Source: Candidatus Nomurabacteria bacterium
GTDB lineage: Bacteria; Patescibacteriota; Saccharimonadia; Saccharimonadales; Saccharimonadaceae
Assembly: GCA_031257295.1 (NCBI GenBank)
Contig: JAIROX010000001.1
Location: 186,001 to 250,000, forward strand
Direction of reading: 5' to 3'
DNA: 64,000 bases
Made by a program: the position numbers and the translations under genes. The first letter of the stretch is position 1. Each line of letters starts with the position of its first letter. The notes under the pieces were generated by a model. It searched no databases, was not told the origin of the DNA, and worked only from the letters and a program-made list of their open reading frames with translations. Below are positions 33,286-42,437 of this stretch, one piece after another.

Positions 33286-34810
33286 GCGTTTCGATATGAG
33301 CGCCTAGCGAATTTAGGCGATTAGCTAGATCTTCGTAGCCGCGATTTATAGAATAGACATTACGCAAGATAGATTCACCGGGAGCGGCCAGCATGCCAAG
33401 CATAATAACAATTGCTGGGCGCAGAGCCGGTGGTGCAATAATTTCGGCTGGTCGCCAGTTGGTCGGCCCTTCAATTATTGCTCGATGGACGTCTAGAAGC
33501 TGCACGCTGACGTTAAGTTTAGACAGCTCTGTTAAGTATATGGCGCGATTTTCAAACACCCAGTCATGCAGGAGCGTTTGGCCATTAGCCGAAGCGGCTA
33601 CTACGGCGAAGAACGGCAGGTTATCTATATTCAGGCCAGGAAACGGCATGGGCGCAACCTTGTCTTTGGGCTCCACTAGATCACTCTTTTTGATAGTTAG
33701 GTCAACTAGGCGAGTGTGCTTATTGTGCGCCATGTACTCGCTAGAAAGCTCGAATTTCAGCCCCATGCTGCGTAGGGTCTCAAGTTCTATCTCGAGGAAT
33801 TCAATCGGCGCACGCTTGATGGTAATTTCTGAATGGGTCACGATGCCAGCGGCTATAAAGCTCATAGCCTCAATCGGGTCTTCGCTTGGCCAATACTCAA
33901 CCACCTCGTCGATTTCGGGTTTGCCGTGCACCTTGAGCGTAGTTGTGCCAACCCCTTCAACTTTCACGCCAAGTTTTTCTAGGTAAAAACAAACGTCCTG
34001 CACCATGTAGTTACTACTGGCGCCGCGAATGGTAGTAACGCCGTCATGTAAGGCAGCGGCCATCAGTACATTTTCAGTCACGGTATCGCCGCGCTCGCTC
34101 AGTACTACATTTACTTCGCCTGGCTCAATAGGCTTAACGCGACAGCCGTAATAGTCGCCGCAATGTGAGTTGAGCGATAGGCCAAACTGTTCCAGGCCTT
34201 GCAAGTGCGGCTCGACAGTGCGCTTGCCCAGGTGGCATCCACCAGCGTGAGGCAAGTTAAAGTTGCGCGCCAAGTGAATCAGCGGCCCCATCAGCATAAT
34301 AACGCTGCGAGTGCGCAGGGCAGCCTCGGTGTCTAGCTTGCTGAGTTGTAACCTCTTGGGCGTACTTATCTCAAGGTCTTTTTCGTCATCGCCAATCCAG
34401 CGGACTTTGACTCCAATACTTTCTAGCACTTCAATAATACGGTAAACTTCTTCAATTTTGGCCACCCGCCTAAGAGTAGTTTTGCCACGATTGAGTAGTG
34501 ATGCACACAGCAAGCCTACGGCGGCGTTTTTGCTGGTGTTAACATTGATGGCACCATGCAGTTCTCGGCCACCGTTAATTTTAAAGCTTACTGTGCCGGC
34601 CTGATTAACGGACAGGATTGTGCTATCTAGCACATCGCTTAACTTAGCAATCATATCAAGGCTGATATTTTGCTTACCCTTTTCGATACGGTTAATTGCG
34701 CTCTGCGAAGTACCAAGCTTTTTCGCCAGCTCGGCCTGAGTCAAGCCACGGTCCTGCCGTATCTCTTGAATTAGGTCGCCAATCTCTACTTTGTAGTCTT
34801 CTGTATCCAT
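33272..34810 (-). CDS. murA: MurA-type UDP-GlcNAc enolpyruvyl transferase with N-terminal HTH (XRE) domain
   Basis: 512 aa fusion. Residues 8-65 form an XRE helix-turn-helix (IGDLIQEIRQDRGLTQAELAKK, then SQSAINRIEKGKQNIS). From about residue 75 the EPT fold of MurA begins: substrate lysine in NTSKNAAVG, catalytic-loop cysteine in GGCHLGKRTVEPH, and SERGDTVTENVLMAAAL. MurA makes the first committed peptidoglycan precursor from UDP-GlcNAc and PEP. Ordinary MurA is about 420-440 aa with no DNA-binding part. The fusion could let the enzyme control genes, or the HTH may only be a structural add-on. No frameshift separates the parts. Confidence 0.9.
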   Translation of the reverse strand: MDTEDYKVEIGDLIQEIRQDRGLTQAELAKKLGTSQSAINRIEKGKQNISLDMIAKLSDVLDSTILSVNQAGTVSFKINGGRELHGAINVNTSKNAAVGLLCASLLNRGKTTLRRVAKIEEVYRIIEVLESIGVKVRWIGDDEKDLEISTPKRLQLSKLDTEAALRTRSVIMLMGPLIHLARNFNLPHAGGCHLGKRTVEPHLQGLEQFGLSLNSHCGDYYGCRVKPIEPGEVNVVLSERGDTVTENVLMAAALHDGVTTIRGASSNYMVQDVCFYLEKLGVKVEGVGTTTLKVHGKPEIDEVVEYWPSEDPIEAMSFIAAGIVTHSEITIKRAPIEFLEIELETLRSMGLKFELSSEYMAHNKHTRLVDLTIKKSDLVEPKDKVAPMPFPGLNIDNLPFFAVVAASANGQTLLHDWVFENRAIYLTELSKLNVSVQLLDVHRAIIEGPTNWRPAEIIAPPALRPAIVIMLGMLAAPGESILRNVYSINRGYEDLANRLNSLGAHIETLTGI

Positions 34811-34893
34811 GGTTTATAGTTCTCGCAAATCTCTGAAAAATATACCACATATGATATAAGGATGTCTATAGTTTTTCGTGTTAAAATGTAACT

Positions 34894-36168
34894 GTGGATA
34901 AGATTTTTGAACTAATTAAAGCCGAAGAACAGCGCCAGCATAGTGGGCTGGAGCTAATTCCGAGCGAGAACTATGTGAGCCGCGCGGTTTTAGACGCCAT
35001 GGGTTCAGTGCTAACTAACAAATACAGCGAAGGTTACCCTGGTAAGCGCTATTATGGAGGCCAAGAAAACACCGACCAAGTGGAGATGCTAGCTATAGAG
35101 CGCGCCAAAAAGTTATTCGGTGCCGATCACGCTAATGTGCAGCCGCACTCAGGCGCTAACGCTAATGAAGCGGTCTATTACGCGTGGTTAGGGCCAGGTG
35201 ACACGGTGTTAGCTATGGACCTCGGCCATGGTGGCCACTTAACACACGGTGCACCAGTTACGCGCAGCGCCAACATCTATAATTTTGTGCGCTACAAAAT
35301 GAAAGATATCGAAACTGGCGAGATTGACTATGACGAGTTGGAGCGCTTGGCGCTGAAGCATAAACCTAAGATTATTTTGGCTGGCTTTAGCGCCTACCCG
35401 CGCGATCTGGACTACGACCGCATGGCCGAGATTGGGGCGCGCGTTGGCGCACTGATGGTAGCCGACATGGCGCATATTGCGGGCTTGATTGCGGCTGGCG
35501 TGCTGCCCAACCCGCTAGAGCATGGTTTTCATGTTATTACTACCACCACGCACAAAACTTTGCGCGGGCCGCGTGGCGGGTTGATCTTGAGCCGCGGTAA
35601 AATAAGCAACCCACTCAAAAAACCCGACCATACCATCGAAAACATTCCAACTTTGATTGACCGCGCGGTTTTCCCGGGCACGCAGGGCGGGCCGCTCATG
35701 CATGTGATTGCCGCCAAGGCTGTGGCGTTCGGCGAGGCTCTGCAGCCCGAGTTCCGCAGCTATGCTCAGCAAGTGGTTAAAAATGCCGCTGTGCTGGCTG
35801 ATGAACTAAGAAAACGCGGCTTTAAGTTGGTTACGGGTGGCACATCGAACCACCTGATTCTAGCCGATGTCTACAAGAGCTTTGGAATTGATGGCAAGGA
35901 GGCCGAGGTAGCGCTCGACGAGGTTGGTCTAACGCTCAATGCTAACGCTGTGCCTGATGATGAACTACCGCCATTCAAGCCTTCGGGCATTCGCCTGGGC
36001 ACACCGGCTGTCACCACGCGCGGGCTGAAAGAATCCGATATGGTGCAATTGGCCGAGTGGATAAAACAGACCATCGACAATCGCCACAATGCACACGTGT
36101 TATCAAAGCTACGACAAGAAGTCGAAGTTTTTGCGGAGCGGTTTCCACTGCCTAGTGATCGGTCCTAG
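34894..36168 (+). CDS. glyA: Serine hydroxymethyltransferase
   Basis: PLP enzyme converting serine and THF to glycine and 5,10-methylene-THF, which feeds FolD in the same window. 424 aa. N-terminal SGLELIPSENYVS, then NVQPHSGANAN, the PLP-lysine motif TTTTHKTLRGPRGG (about 224-237) and GTPAVTTRG near the C-terminus. The start is GTG, 6 nt after a TAAAAT box (34882-34887), so the mRNA is predicted leaderless. A hairpin serving the opposed tRNA-Lys follows. Confidence 0.97.
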   Translation: MDKIFELIKAEEQRQHSGLELIPSENYVSRAVLDAMGSVLTNKYSEGYPGKRYYGGQENTDQVEMLAIERAKKLFGADHANVQPHSGANANEAVYYAWLGPGDTVLAMDLGHGGHLTHGAPVTRSANIYNFVRYKMKDIETGEIDYDELERLALKHKPKIILAGFSAYPRDLDYDRMAEIGARVGALMVADMAHIAGLIAAGVLPNPLEHGFHVITTTTHKTLRGPRGGLILSRGKISNPLKKPDHTIENIPTLIDRAVFPGTQGGPLMHVIAAKAVAFGEALQPEFRSYAQQVVKNAAVLADELRKRGFKLVTGGTSNHLILADVYKSFGIDGKEAEVALDEVGLTLNANAVPDDELPPFKPSGIRLGTPAVTTRGLKESDMVQLAEWIKQTIDNRHNAHVLSKLRQEVEVFAERFPLPSDRS

Positions 36169-36175
36169 CAAAACA

Positions 36176-36200
36176 AATACCACCCGTAAAGGTGGCTATT
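36176..36200 (-). terminator. Terminator of tRNA-Lys(CUU)
   Basis: On the minus strand: GCCACC, loop TTTAC, GGGTGGT, then ATTTGTTTT. It lies just after the tRNA 3' end. Confidence 0.7.
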
Positions 36201-36205
36201 AGTTG

Positions 36206-36282
36206 TGGAGGGCCAGGAGGGACTTGAACCCTCGACACCCTGCTTAAGAGGCAGGTGCTCTAACCAGCTGAGCTACTGGCCC
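36206..36282 (-). tRNA. tRNA-Lys (anticodon CUU)
   Basis: Acceptor GGGCCAG/CTGGCCC, anticodon loop CTCTTAA, encoded CCA. Near-copy of tRNA-Lys(UUU) at 21243. Confidence 0.96.
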
Positions 36283-36329
36283 ACATTAAGTATTTATAGT
36301 ACCACTCAACCTAGGGTTTTGCAACCCAC
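36283..36329 (-). other. Conserved 5' leader of tRNA-Lys(CUU)
   Basis: Begins GTGGGTTGCAAAACCC (GGGTT-GCAA-AACCC hairpin) and continues CTAGGTTGAGTGGTACTA into the tRNA. The -10 TATAAT is at 36341-36336. Homologous to 21194-21242. The rest of the gene-free stretch (36330-36475) holds small inverted repeats (ACGAGC/GCTCGT, GTGTTC/GAACAC) of unknown role. Confidence 0.75.
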
Positions 36330-36475
36330 TGTTCTATTATACTGCGTGTAATAGAACGTGTTCTCGGAAAACTACGAGCAAGCTCGTGTTCTCTCTCGAA
36401 CACTTCTATTATATCAAAAAATATCGGTATTGTCAATACTCAGTAAATGTGTTAGGATGGTTAGGGTAAAAGAAA

Positions 36476-38071
36476 ATGACTACAAATTCTAAAACTTATA
36501 AAACTACCACCTCGACAGATGAGCTTATCAAGCGAGTCGCTGCCTTGGATGCCCTAAAACAGCATGATACGGCAGATAAGGAAGCCTTGACCACTTTTCA
36601 TGTTGATGGGCTAGGTAAGTCAATTGTGTCGGGATATGAATCTTTGCGTAATGCTGCCGAATATACTGAAAGCCACACTTTATTTCAGCGTGCCATGGTG
36701 CGTTTTTTTGTGCGCAACTTTCACAGCGCGAACGCTAAGCGAATTGATAGCCTAGCTAAAGAACTGGTGGTCGAGCTAACACTCTCAGGCTATATCGAAA
36801 ACGATTCTGTCACCGAAAAGAAGATGGACCAAATTAAAGAGCTAGCCAAAACTTACTGGGATTTTTACAGCCGTCACAGGCAGTCGCGCAGTATAGACAT
36901 GAAGGCCTATGTGTTTGGCCCACTGGCGGCCAGGGTTGAAGATGTGCTCTTCCCATACAACAAAGGCTTCACGATGGTGCAATTTGCCTATGAGTACTTT
37001 GCTAAGAGATACGAAGGGGAGTTGTCTAAGTCGCTTGATAAGCGCCGAGCTCACTTGACGCTACTAATTGCTACGGCTATGGCACTGATCAAGCCGACCG
37101 AAGGTGCAATTCGTCACGATATATTATCGCGCTACCGAGTTTCGATTAAAAATGACTCTGAATATATTGCCATGAACCGTGAGCTAGACGGTATTTTTGA
37201 GGATCGGCGTACTAAGCGCGTGGTGCGCAAAGTATCTAATCGCTGTACGCCATTTAGGGTCTTGCTGCGCCAAGTCGAGAAAACTGGCGACATCAGTAAT
37301 ATTCAGGGCGATAAAGAGCGTTTTATGACGGAATGTGGCTGGACGATTAAGGAGGTTTATGAGGAAACTGGCAGGGCGGTTCGTTCGGGTATTGTCAAAA
37401 GCATCGTTTTTCTTATTATCACCAAGATGGTCATTGGCATAGCTATAGAAGTGCCTTACGACCTGGTTGTGGAAGATAAGATAATTTGGTTGCCGCTGAT
37501 CATCAACCTGCTATTCCCGCCAGTCTATATGTTTATGCTTAGTCTAACGCTGGTCTTGCCAGGTGAACACAATACCAAACTACTGGAGAACCAAATTGAA
37601 GAAGTCTTGTATGAAACAGACGAAGACATGGTGCTCAATCGGTCTGATAAAAACGACAGCGTGTTTAGCTCAACTAATTACGGCGCGGTGTTCAACTTTT
37701 TCTACTGGCTGTTTTTCATTGCAATTGTTGCTCTGACATCTTGGGGACTGGTGTCGCTGGGCTTTAGCTGGCCGGCCTTTATCATCTTTTTCATATTTGT
37801 TTCGACGGCGTCGTTCTTGGCTTTCCGCTTGAGCCGCTTAGTGCGCGAAGTCGAAGCTCGCGGCGAAAACAATCAGTCAATCGGCCAGTCGATGCGGGAC
37901 TTCTTATACATGCCGTTCGTAGTTATCGGCCAATGGGTTTCCGAAAAGTACGCCAAAATTAACCTAGTGTCAAACCTGTTAGATATTTTTGTCGAACTGC
38001 CCATGAAAGACCTACTGCGCGCCGTGCGGCGTTGGAACGGCTTTTTATCGTCTAAAAAAGACGAATTGTAA
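36476..38071 (+). CDS. Large membrane protein of unknown function
   Basis: 531 aa, no family recognised. A mostly soluble, charged, helix-rich N-terminal part (1-300) is followed by two TM helices (about 305-325, 338-360), a charged loop, and two more (about 408-428, 432-452), then an amphipathic C-terminal region (about 460-531). The large N-terminal part should be cytoplasmic. Two more membrane proteins follow in the same direction with short gaps, so the three may form an operon for an envelope function. Confidence 0.65.
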   Translation: MTTNSKTYKTTTSTDELIKRVAALDALKQHDTADKEALTTFHVDGLGKSIVSGYESLRNAAEYTESHTLFQRAMVRFFVRNFHSANAKRIDSLAKELVVELTLSGYIENDSVTEKKMDQIKELAKTYWDFYSRHRQSRSIDMKAYVFGPLAARVEDVLFPYNKGFTMVQFAYEYFAKRYEGELSKSLDKRRAHLTLLIATAMALIKPTEGAIRHDILSRYRVSIKNDSEYIAMNRELDGIFEDRRTKRVVRKVSNRCTPFRVLLRQVEKTGDISNIQGDKERFMTECGWTIKEVYEETGRAVRSGIVKSIVFLIITKMVIGIAIEVPYDLVVEDKIIWLPLIINLLFPPVYMFMLSLTLVLPGEHNTKLLENQIEEVLYETDEDMVLNRSDKNDSVFSSTNYGAVFNFFYWLFFIAIVALTSWGLVSLGFSWPAFIIFFIFVSTASFLAFRLSRLVREVEARGENNQSIGQSMRDFLYMPFVVIGQWVSEKYAKINLVSNLLDIFVELPMKDLLRAVRRWNGFLSSKKDEL

Positions 38072-38126
38072 CCTTGTTATAATCTCAAGCTAGGGCTATA
38101 ATTAGGGTATTAATAGGAGACTTATA

Positions 38127-38753
38127 ATGAAAAAATTACCGCAACCATTTATCGTGGCTTTGAACACGGTGTCACTTAGTTTGGCTGGAGTTTTGAGCGT
38201 GTTTAGCGTTCTTACGGCCGCTGCTAACTTTACAAAAGGCGAGTGGCTATTCACCAGTCCATATTTTAATGGTCTGACGAACATACCGCTAACGCTAGTG
38301 TTGTCCGTCGCGGCTGTTCTGTTTGCCGTCATTGCTACCATTACTTTGAAGAAAATAACTGACGCCGACATACTGAAGAAGGCTTATAGTATTGTGGCTG
38401 TGGTTGCAATCACGGCTACTGTTATCGCTCTATCTGCTGCTCTATCTGCCGTCTTACTATCTCTGTTGACGGTAGGTGTCGAAGGTAATGACCAGGGTGC
38501 TATCTGGCTATCTGGTTTCTTGCCGGCTATGATCGTAGCTGTTATAACCACTGGTTTGGCTTTACTAGCTAAGGCGGTAGCTTGTGGTAAGATTAGTATT
38601 CTGCCAGTTGTTACCTATGCGGTTTTAGGTATTGCCAGCTTTTCGTTGCTGCTTTGGATCATCTCCGACCTGGTGTATCTATACTCAGACAACGATGCAT
38701 CTGAGTATTCAAGGTTGAAAGACCGACTATATGAATATAAGGATTCATTCTAG
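38127..38753 (+). CDS. Four-helix membrane protein
   Basis: 208 aa with TM helices at about 10-32, 50-72, 85-115, 122-145 and a last one near 155-178, and a Tyr/Asp-rich tail. Shine-Dalgarno TAGGAG lies before the ATG. No family recognised. It sits 8 nt before the 38762 gene and is likely co-expressed and perhaps a membrane partner. Confidence 0.65.
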   Translation: MKKLPQPFIVALNTVSLSLAGVLSVFSVLTAAANFTKGEWLFTSPYFNGLTNIPLTLVLSVAAVLFAVIATITLKKITDADILKKAYSIVAVVAITATVIALSAALSAVLLSLLTVGVEGNDQGAIWLSGFLPAMIVAVITTGLALLAKAVACGKISILPVVTYAVLGIASFSLLLWIISDLVYLYSDNDASEYSRLKDRLYEYKDSF

Positions 38754-38761
38754 GAGGACGT

Positions 38762-40144
38762 ATGGCAGATTCACTATTTGATAAGAAGAAAGACGTTAAG
38801 GAAAAATCATTATTCGATACTCCGAAACAACCAGAAAAAACAGGCATTTTCTCTAAGCCAGACGGTACTGCAAAACCGGTCGCGCCAAAAGCTAGCGAGC
38901 CTGCTGCGGTGTCCGGTGGGGCCAAGGCTCCAGTAGCCAAGAAAAAGCCTGTCAAAAAGATCATCGCTATCATTGCTGCGGCGCTAGTGGGTGCGGGCCT
39001 GGTTACAGCTGGTGTTGTCTTTGCTGTTTGGTACAACTCGCCAGAAACAGTTTTTCGGCAGTCTTTATCCAAACTGGTCAACACTAGCGACCTGAAGGTT
39101 AACGGCAGCTTTTCGTTCCCTACATGGTCTAGCTCGGATAGTAAGTATACTACTAGCACAGCCAAATTCGACATAGCCGTGTTAGAAAAAGGTGATGATG
39201 CTAAACTGTCTTTTGGCTTAGACTATAAGTATAAGCACAGAAAATATACCTCATCAAGGTATGAGTATACTTGTGGTTCCAAAAAATACGACAGTTTTAG
39301 TGATGCTTATAAAGACTGCAAGTCTAATTATAAGTCCAAGTATACGCCTGGTAAGTACGAAGATACTACCGATACCTACAAGCTATCGGCCGACGCCGTT
39401 AAAGTGGGCGACAATTACTACGCTAAGGTGAATCTAAACGATATCAAGGTTGGCGGCGAGGAGTTGCCCAAGGAGGTCAAAGAGTATAGCAACAAGTGGT
39501 ATCACGTTTCTAGAGAGTTCCTGGACAAGAAACTTGAAGACAGCAGCGACAAGGCTAAGGACATCTCTAAATGCACCGAAGGTGTTTTGAAAGGTAGCCG
39601 CCAGTCTCTGTCACAAGATATTTTGGATATAACTACGTCAGGTGATAGCGCGCTATTGAAGGCCGAAGCAGGAGATAGCAACGGCGGCGAAGTAGATTAT
39701 AAAATCACGATATCGACCAACGTGGATAGGTACGTTAATTCAATTAAAAAGCTCTACAAACTTGAACTGGTTAAAAAGCTGCTGGCTTGCGATGATGGCT
39801 ACAGAGATAAGGTTGATGAGGCTTACAATGGACTGATTGAGTCTTACGATAAGCTAAGCGATACTGACAAAGAACAGAGTTCAGATAGCTTGAAAAGGTA
39901 CCTGCCACGCATCACTTTGACCATCAACAAGTCTAGCCGTGAGATCACAAAAATTACCGTCAAGAGCAATTCCAAAACCTCAAGTAGTAGCAAGTTTTCT
40001 GTAACGCTAAACCTTAAGTATGACACCCAAAAAGATGACAGTATCAAAGCTCCATCGAAGTACACAACCATAGACGACAAATTCTTGAAGGACAAGGGCG
40101 TCGATACTAAAGATATCAGCTTGCCAAAAAGCTTGTCAATTTAA
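38762..40144 (+). CDS. Single-pass membrane protein with large external domain
   Basis: 460 aa. The N-terminal 60 residues are Lys/Pro/Ala-rich with short repeats of SLFDxxK type. One TM helix (about 74-98) is followed by an exported domain (about 105-460) rich in Lys, Ser, Tyr and Asp, with three or four cysteines. The plan matches the protein at 5678. It may be a lipoprotein-like or polymer-binding domain, but I recognise no family. A site AGGAGG precedes the ATG and a strong terminator follows. Confidence 0.65.
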   Translation: MADSLFDKKKDVKEKSLFDTPKQPEKTGIFSKPDGTAKPVAPKASEPAAVSGGAKAPVAKKKPVKKIIAIIAAALVGAGLVTAGVVFAVWYNSPETVFRQSLSKLVNTSDLKVNGSFSFPTWSSSDSKYTTSTAKFDIAVLEKGDDAKLSFGLDYKYKHRKYTSSRYEYTCGSKKYDSFSDAYKDCKSNYKSKYTPGKYEDTTDTYKLSADAVKVGDNYYAKVNLNDIKVGGEELPKEVKEYSNKWYHVSREFLDKKLEDSSDKAKDISKCTEGVLKGSRQSLSQDILDITTSGDSALLKAEAGDSNGGEVDYKITISTNVDRYVNSIKKLYKLELVKKLLACDDGYRDKVDEAYNGLIESYDKLSDTDKEQSSDSLKRYLPRITLTINKSSREITKITVKSNSKTSSSSKFSVTLNLKYDTQKDDSIKAPSKYTTIDDKFLKDKGVDTKDISLPKSLSI

Positions 40145-40160
40145 GACTAGGTGCCAAAAT

Positions 40161-40191
40161 AAAAAGGCTGCGCAATTTGCGTGGCCTTTTT
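40161..40191 (+). terminator. Terminator after the 38762 gene
   Basis: AAAAAGGC, imperfect CGCAA/TTGCG inner stem, GCCTTTTT. Confidence 0.88.
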
Positions 40192-40220
40192 GTAACCATA
40201 ACTGGTATAATAGAGGCACC

Positions 40221-41555
40221 ATGCCAACAAGACACCAGGTCTCAAAGCCAGTTGCTGCTATTATTGCGCTTGTTGTTGTGGTTGCGACCATAGCAACTGC
40301 TTACCTTTTCTACAGAAATGCTAGGTATAATATCGAGAACGTTTCGATAGAGGCCGTCAGTACGATCGCTCTAACTATTGAGCCTAGCACCGTGCGAGCC
40401 TTGCACGGTAATTATGAGAAAGATAAAAATAACCCAGTTTATAAAGAACAAAAAGCGTTGTTTAAGAAAATCACTGATGTAAATGACGAGTTTGTTTTCT
40501 TATATTTGATGGGAGTGAACAAAAGTCATGAACTATTTTTCTATATTGATTCTGACGATGGCCCCGAACAGGCTCTGCCGGGTGAGATTTATGACACTCC
40601 CACCACTAAAATGTGGAAGGCAATTGACACTGGCGCTAGCCAGTTTGACGACTTGTATGATGGTGAGGACACTGATGACTGGGGCACCTGGATTTCCGCT
40701 TACGCCCCTGTTAAAGACGAAAATGGTAAGGTGATTGCCTTGCTGGGTATTGATATAGACCAGGATAAATATCTGGCCAACATTATTATCGAGACTTCGC
40801 CACCTATCTTGATTTTCTTGGTTTTTGCCGGTATCTTGCTAACATATCGTCATAATACCAAGAAGACCTTGCGGCAAGTTGAGCGTGAAAAAGAGCTGCT
40901 GTCAGTGGCATCTCATGAAGTCCGCAGCCCATTGATTAGCATTAAGTGGGTGCTAGACGACCTGCTAGAGCGCACCGACGGTCTACCCGAGGGCGCTAGG
41001 AAAACTCTCAAGGCTGTTGATGACAACGCCGCTAAGGTGATTGCGAGCATTAATGGCATTTTGAGCAGTACACCAACCTGGGGCAGCGGCCATAAAGGCA
41101 ACGACGATATTAACATGCGTGAGCTGTTCCAGGATATTGCTGAGACATTGGCGCTGGTGGCCAAGGAGCACAAAGTTTGGATCCACCTGGGTGACAGCTT
41201 AACAGGTGATATAGTTTTGAAGGGGGATAAGCAGAGCTTAAATCATGCTTTCTACAACATCGTTAACAATGCACTTAAATATGCCTACCCTGACACTGAG
41301 GTTGTGATTAAGTATGCTAAGCTCGACAAGTATCATCAGTTCAGAATTATTGACCATGGCCCAGGCGTTAAGCCTGAAGATAGAGATAAGATTTTTCAGG
41401 GGTTATACCGCACCGAAGAGGCCATAAACTCTAAGCAGCCTGGCACGGGCCTGGGGTTGTATTTTGTAAAACGAATTATCGACGACCATGGTGGCAAAAT
41501 TTACGTTGATCCAGACTACACAGACGGCACAGCTTTTGTGGTGGAGCTACCTTAA
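40221..41555 (+). CDS. Sensor histidine kinase
   Basis: 444 aa. TM1 (about 10-32), an extracytoplasmic sensor domain (about 33-180, Cache-like size with a Trp/Asp-rich end), TM2 (about 186-206), then HisKA with the phospho-accepting His in SVASHEVRSP (about 232), and HATPase with N-box NNALKYAY, G1 DHGPGVK and G2 GTGLGLYFVK. It is autophosphorylating and passes phosphate to a response regulator. None is adjacent; the nearest is at 44331. TATAAT lies 9 nt before the ATG. Confidence 0.93.
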   Translation: MPTRHQVSKPVAAIIALVVVVATIATAYLFYRNARYNIENVSIEAVSTIALTIEPSTVRALHGNYEKDKNNPVYKEQKALFKKITDVNDEFVFLYLMGVNKSHELFFYIDSDDGPEQALPGEIYDTPTTKMWKAIDTGASQFDDLYDGEDTDDWGTWISAYAPVKDENGKVIALLGIDIDQDKYLANIIIETSPPILIFLVFAGILLTYRHNTKKTLRQVEREKELLSVASHEVRSPLISIKWVLDDLLERTDGLPEGARKTLKAVDDNAAKVIASINGILSSTPTWGSGHKGNDDINMRELFQDIAETLALVAKEHKVWIHLGDSLTGDIVLKGDKQSLNHAFYNIVNNALKYAYPDTEVVIKYAKLDKYHQFRIIDHGPGVKPEDRDKIFQGLYRTEEAINSKQPGTGLGLYFVKRIIDDHGGKIYVDPDYTDGTAFVVELP

Positions 41556-41648
41556 ATAAAAAAATCACCAAACCGGCAGGCGTGGTGACCATGCTCACAT
41601 TGTAGCATACTGTTTATGTTTTGTCAATATCTGGTACTTAATTTTACC

Positions 41649-41724
41649 TGGTATGCCCGGCAGGATTCGAACCTGCGACCCCTTGGTTCGAAGCCAAGTA
41701 CTCTAATCCGCTGAGCTACGGGCA
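41649..41724 (-). tRNA. tRNA-Arg (anticodon UCG)
   Basis: Acceptor TGCCCGT/ATGCCCG region, anticodon loop CTTCGAA, T-loop GGTTCGAATCC, encoded CCA. Confidence 0.93.
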
Positions 41725-41738
41725 CATGTAGAGTTATT

Positions 41739-42311
41739 TTAACACTTTACGCCGAGTTTTGCTAGCTCGCTCGTTAATTGGCTGGGTGATTTAAAGTCTA
41801 TAGCATACATACCTAAGCCACGTGCTGCGGCGGTGTTGGCGGCTTTGTCGTCGATAAACACCGTAGCTTCTGGCTTGACGCCAAGTCGGCTGAGCGCATA
41901 TTGATAAATCTCGGGTTGAGGCTTTATCATGCCAAGCTCGTGGGACAAAAACATCCGGTCGAACAGCTTATCAATGCCGTGTTGTTCTATGTAAGGAAGG
42001 GTAGACTGAGTGGAGTTGGATAATAGCGCGGTTTGATAGCGTTCGTGCAACTTAGCAATGATATTTACTACTGGTGAATTTAACTTTGGCGCCTGGCTGA
42101 TGCGTTCCAAAATAAAGTCTGAGTCGTATTTGGTGAGTCGGCTAAGATGGGTTAAGTATTCTTCACGCGTTAGCCGGCCGGCGCAACGTTCGTCATCAAT
42201 ATGCTGAATCTCTTTGTCGTCGGCTAAACCGATTTCGGTTAGCCACGCCAACAAACCATCGCCGCGAACCACGCCATAAAAGTCGAAAATGATAGTTGTG
42301 ATGTTTGTCAT
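41739..42311 (-). CDS. HAD-superfamily hydrolase
   Basis: 190 aa from ATG 42311. HAD motif I IIFDFYGVV (nucleophile Asp, but the second Asp of DxD is Tyr), motif II LLSNSTQ, Lys in GMIKPQPEIY, and motif IV VFIDDKAAN. It resembles the haloacid dehalogenase/YihX subgroup acting on phosphorylated small molecules; the substrate is unknown. A longer frame reaching 42407 would run through tRNA-Arg(CCG), so I rejected it. The start codon is only 7 nt past the CCA end of that tRNA, so the mRNA is probably made by tRNA 3'-end processing. Confidence 0.85.
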   Translation of the reverse strand: MTNITTIIFDFYGVVRGDGLLAWLTEIGLADDKEIQHIDDERCAGRLTREEYLTHLSRLTKYDSDFILERISQAPKLNSPVVNIIAKLHERYQTALLSNSTQSTLPYIEQHGIDKLFDRMFLSHELGMIKPQPEIYQYALSRLGVKPEATVFIDDKAANTAAARGLGMYAIDFKSPSQLTSELAKLGVKC

Positions 42312-42318
42312 AAATTCT

Positions 42319-42394
42319 TGGTATGCCCGAGACGATTTGAACGTCCGACCTTTGGTACCGGAAACCAACGCTCTATCCAGCTGAGCTACGGGCA
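42319..42394 (-). tRNA. tRNA-Arg (anticodon CCG)
   Basis: Acceptor TGCCCGT region pairs with CGGGCA, anticodon loop TTCCGGT, encoded CCA. It is directly upstream of the HAD gene on the same strand. Confidence 0.93.
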
Positions 42395-42437
42395 CACATA
42401 AGGCCATAATACCACTTTATATGCTACAATAACAGAT

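Noticed and set aside
42312-42407. Longer HAD-hydrolase start reading through tRNA-Arg(CCG)
   Set aside because: The extra residues are translated tRNA; the start at 42311 begins right at HAD motif I.
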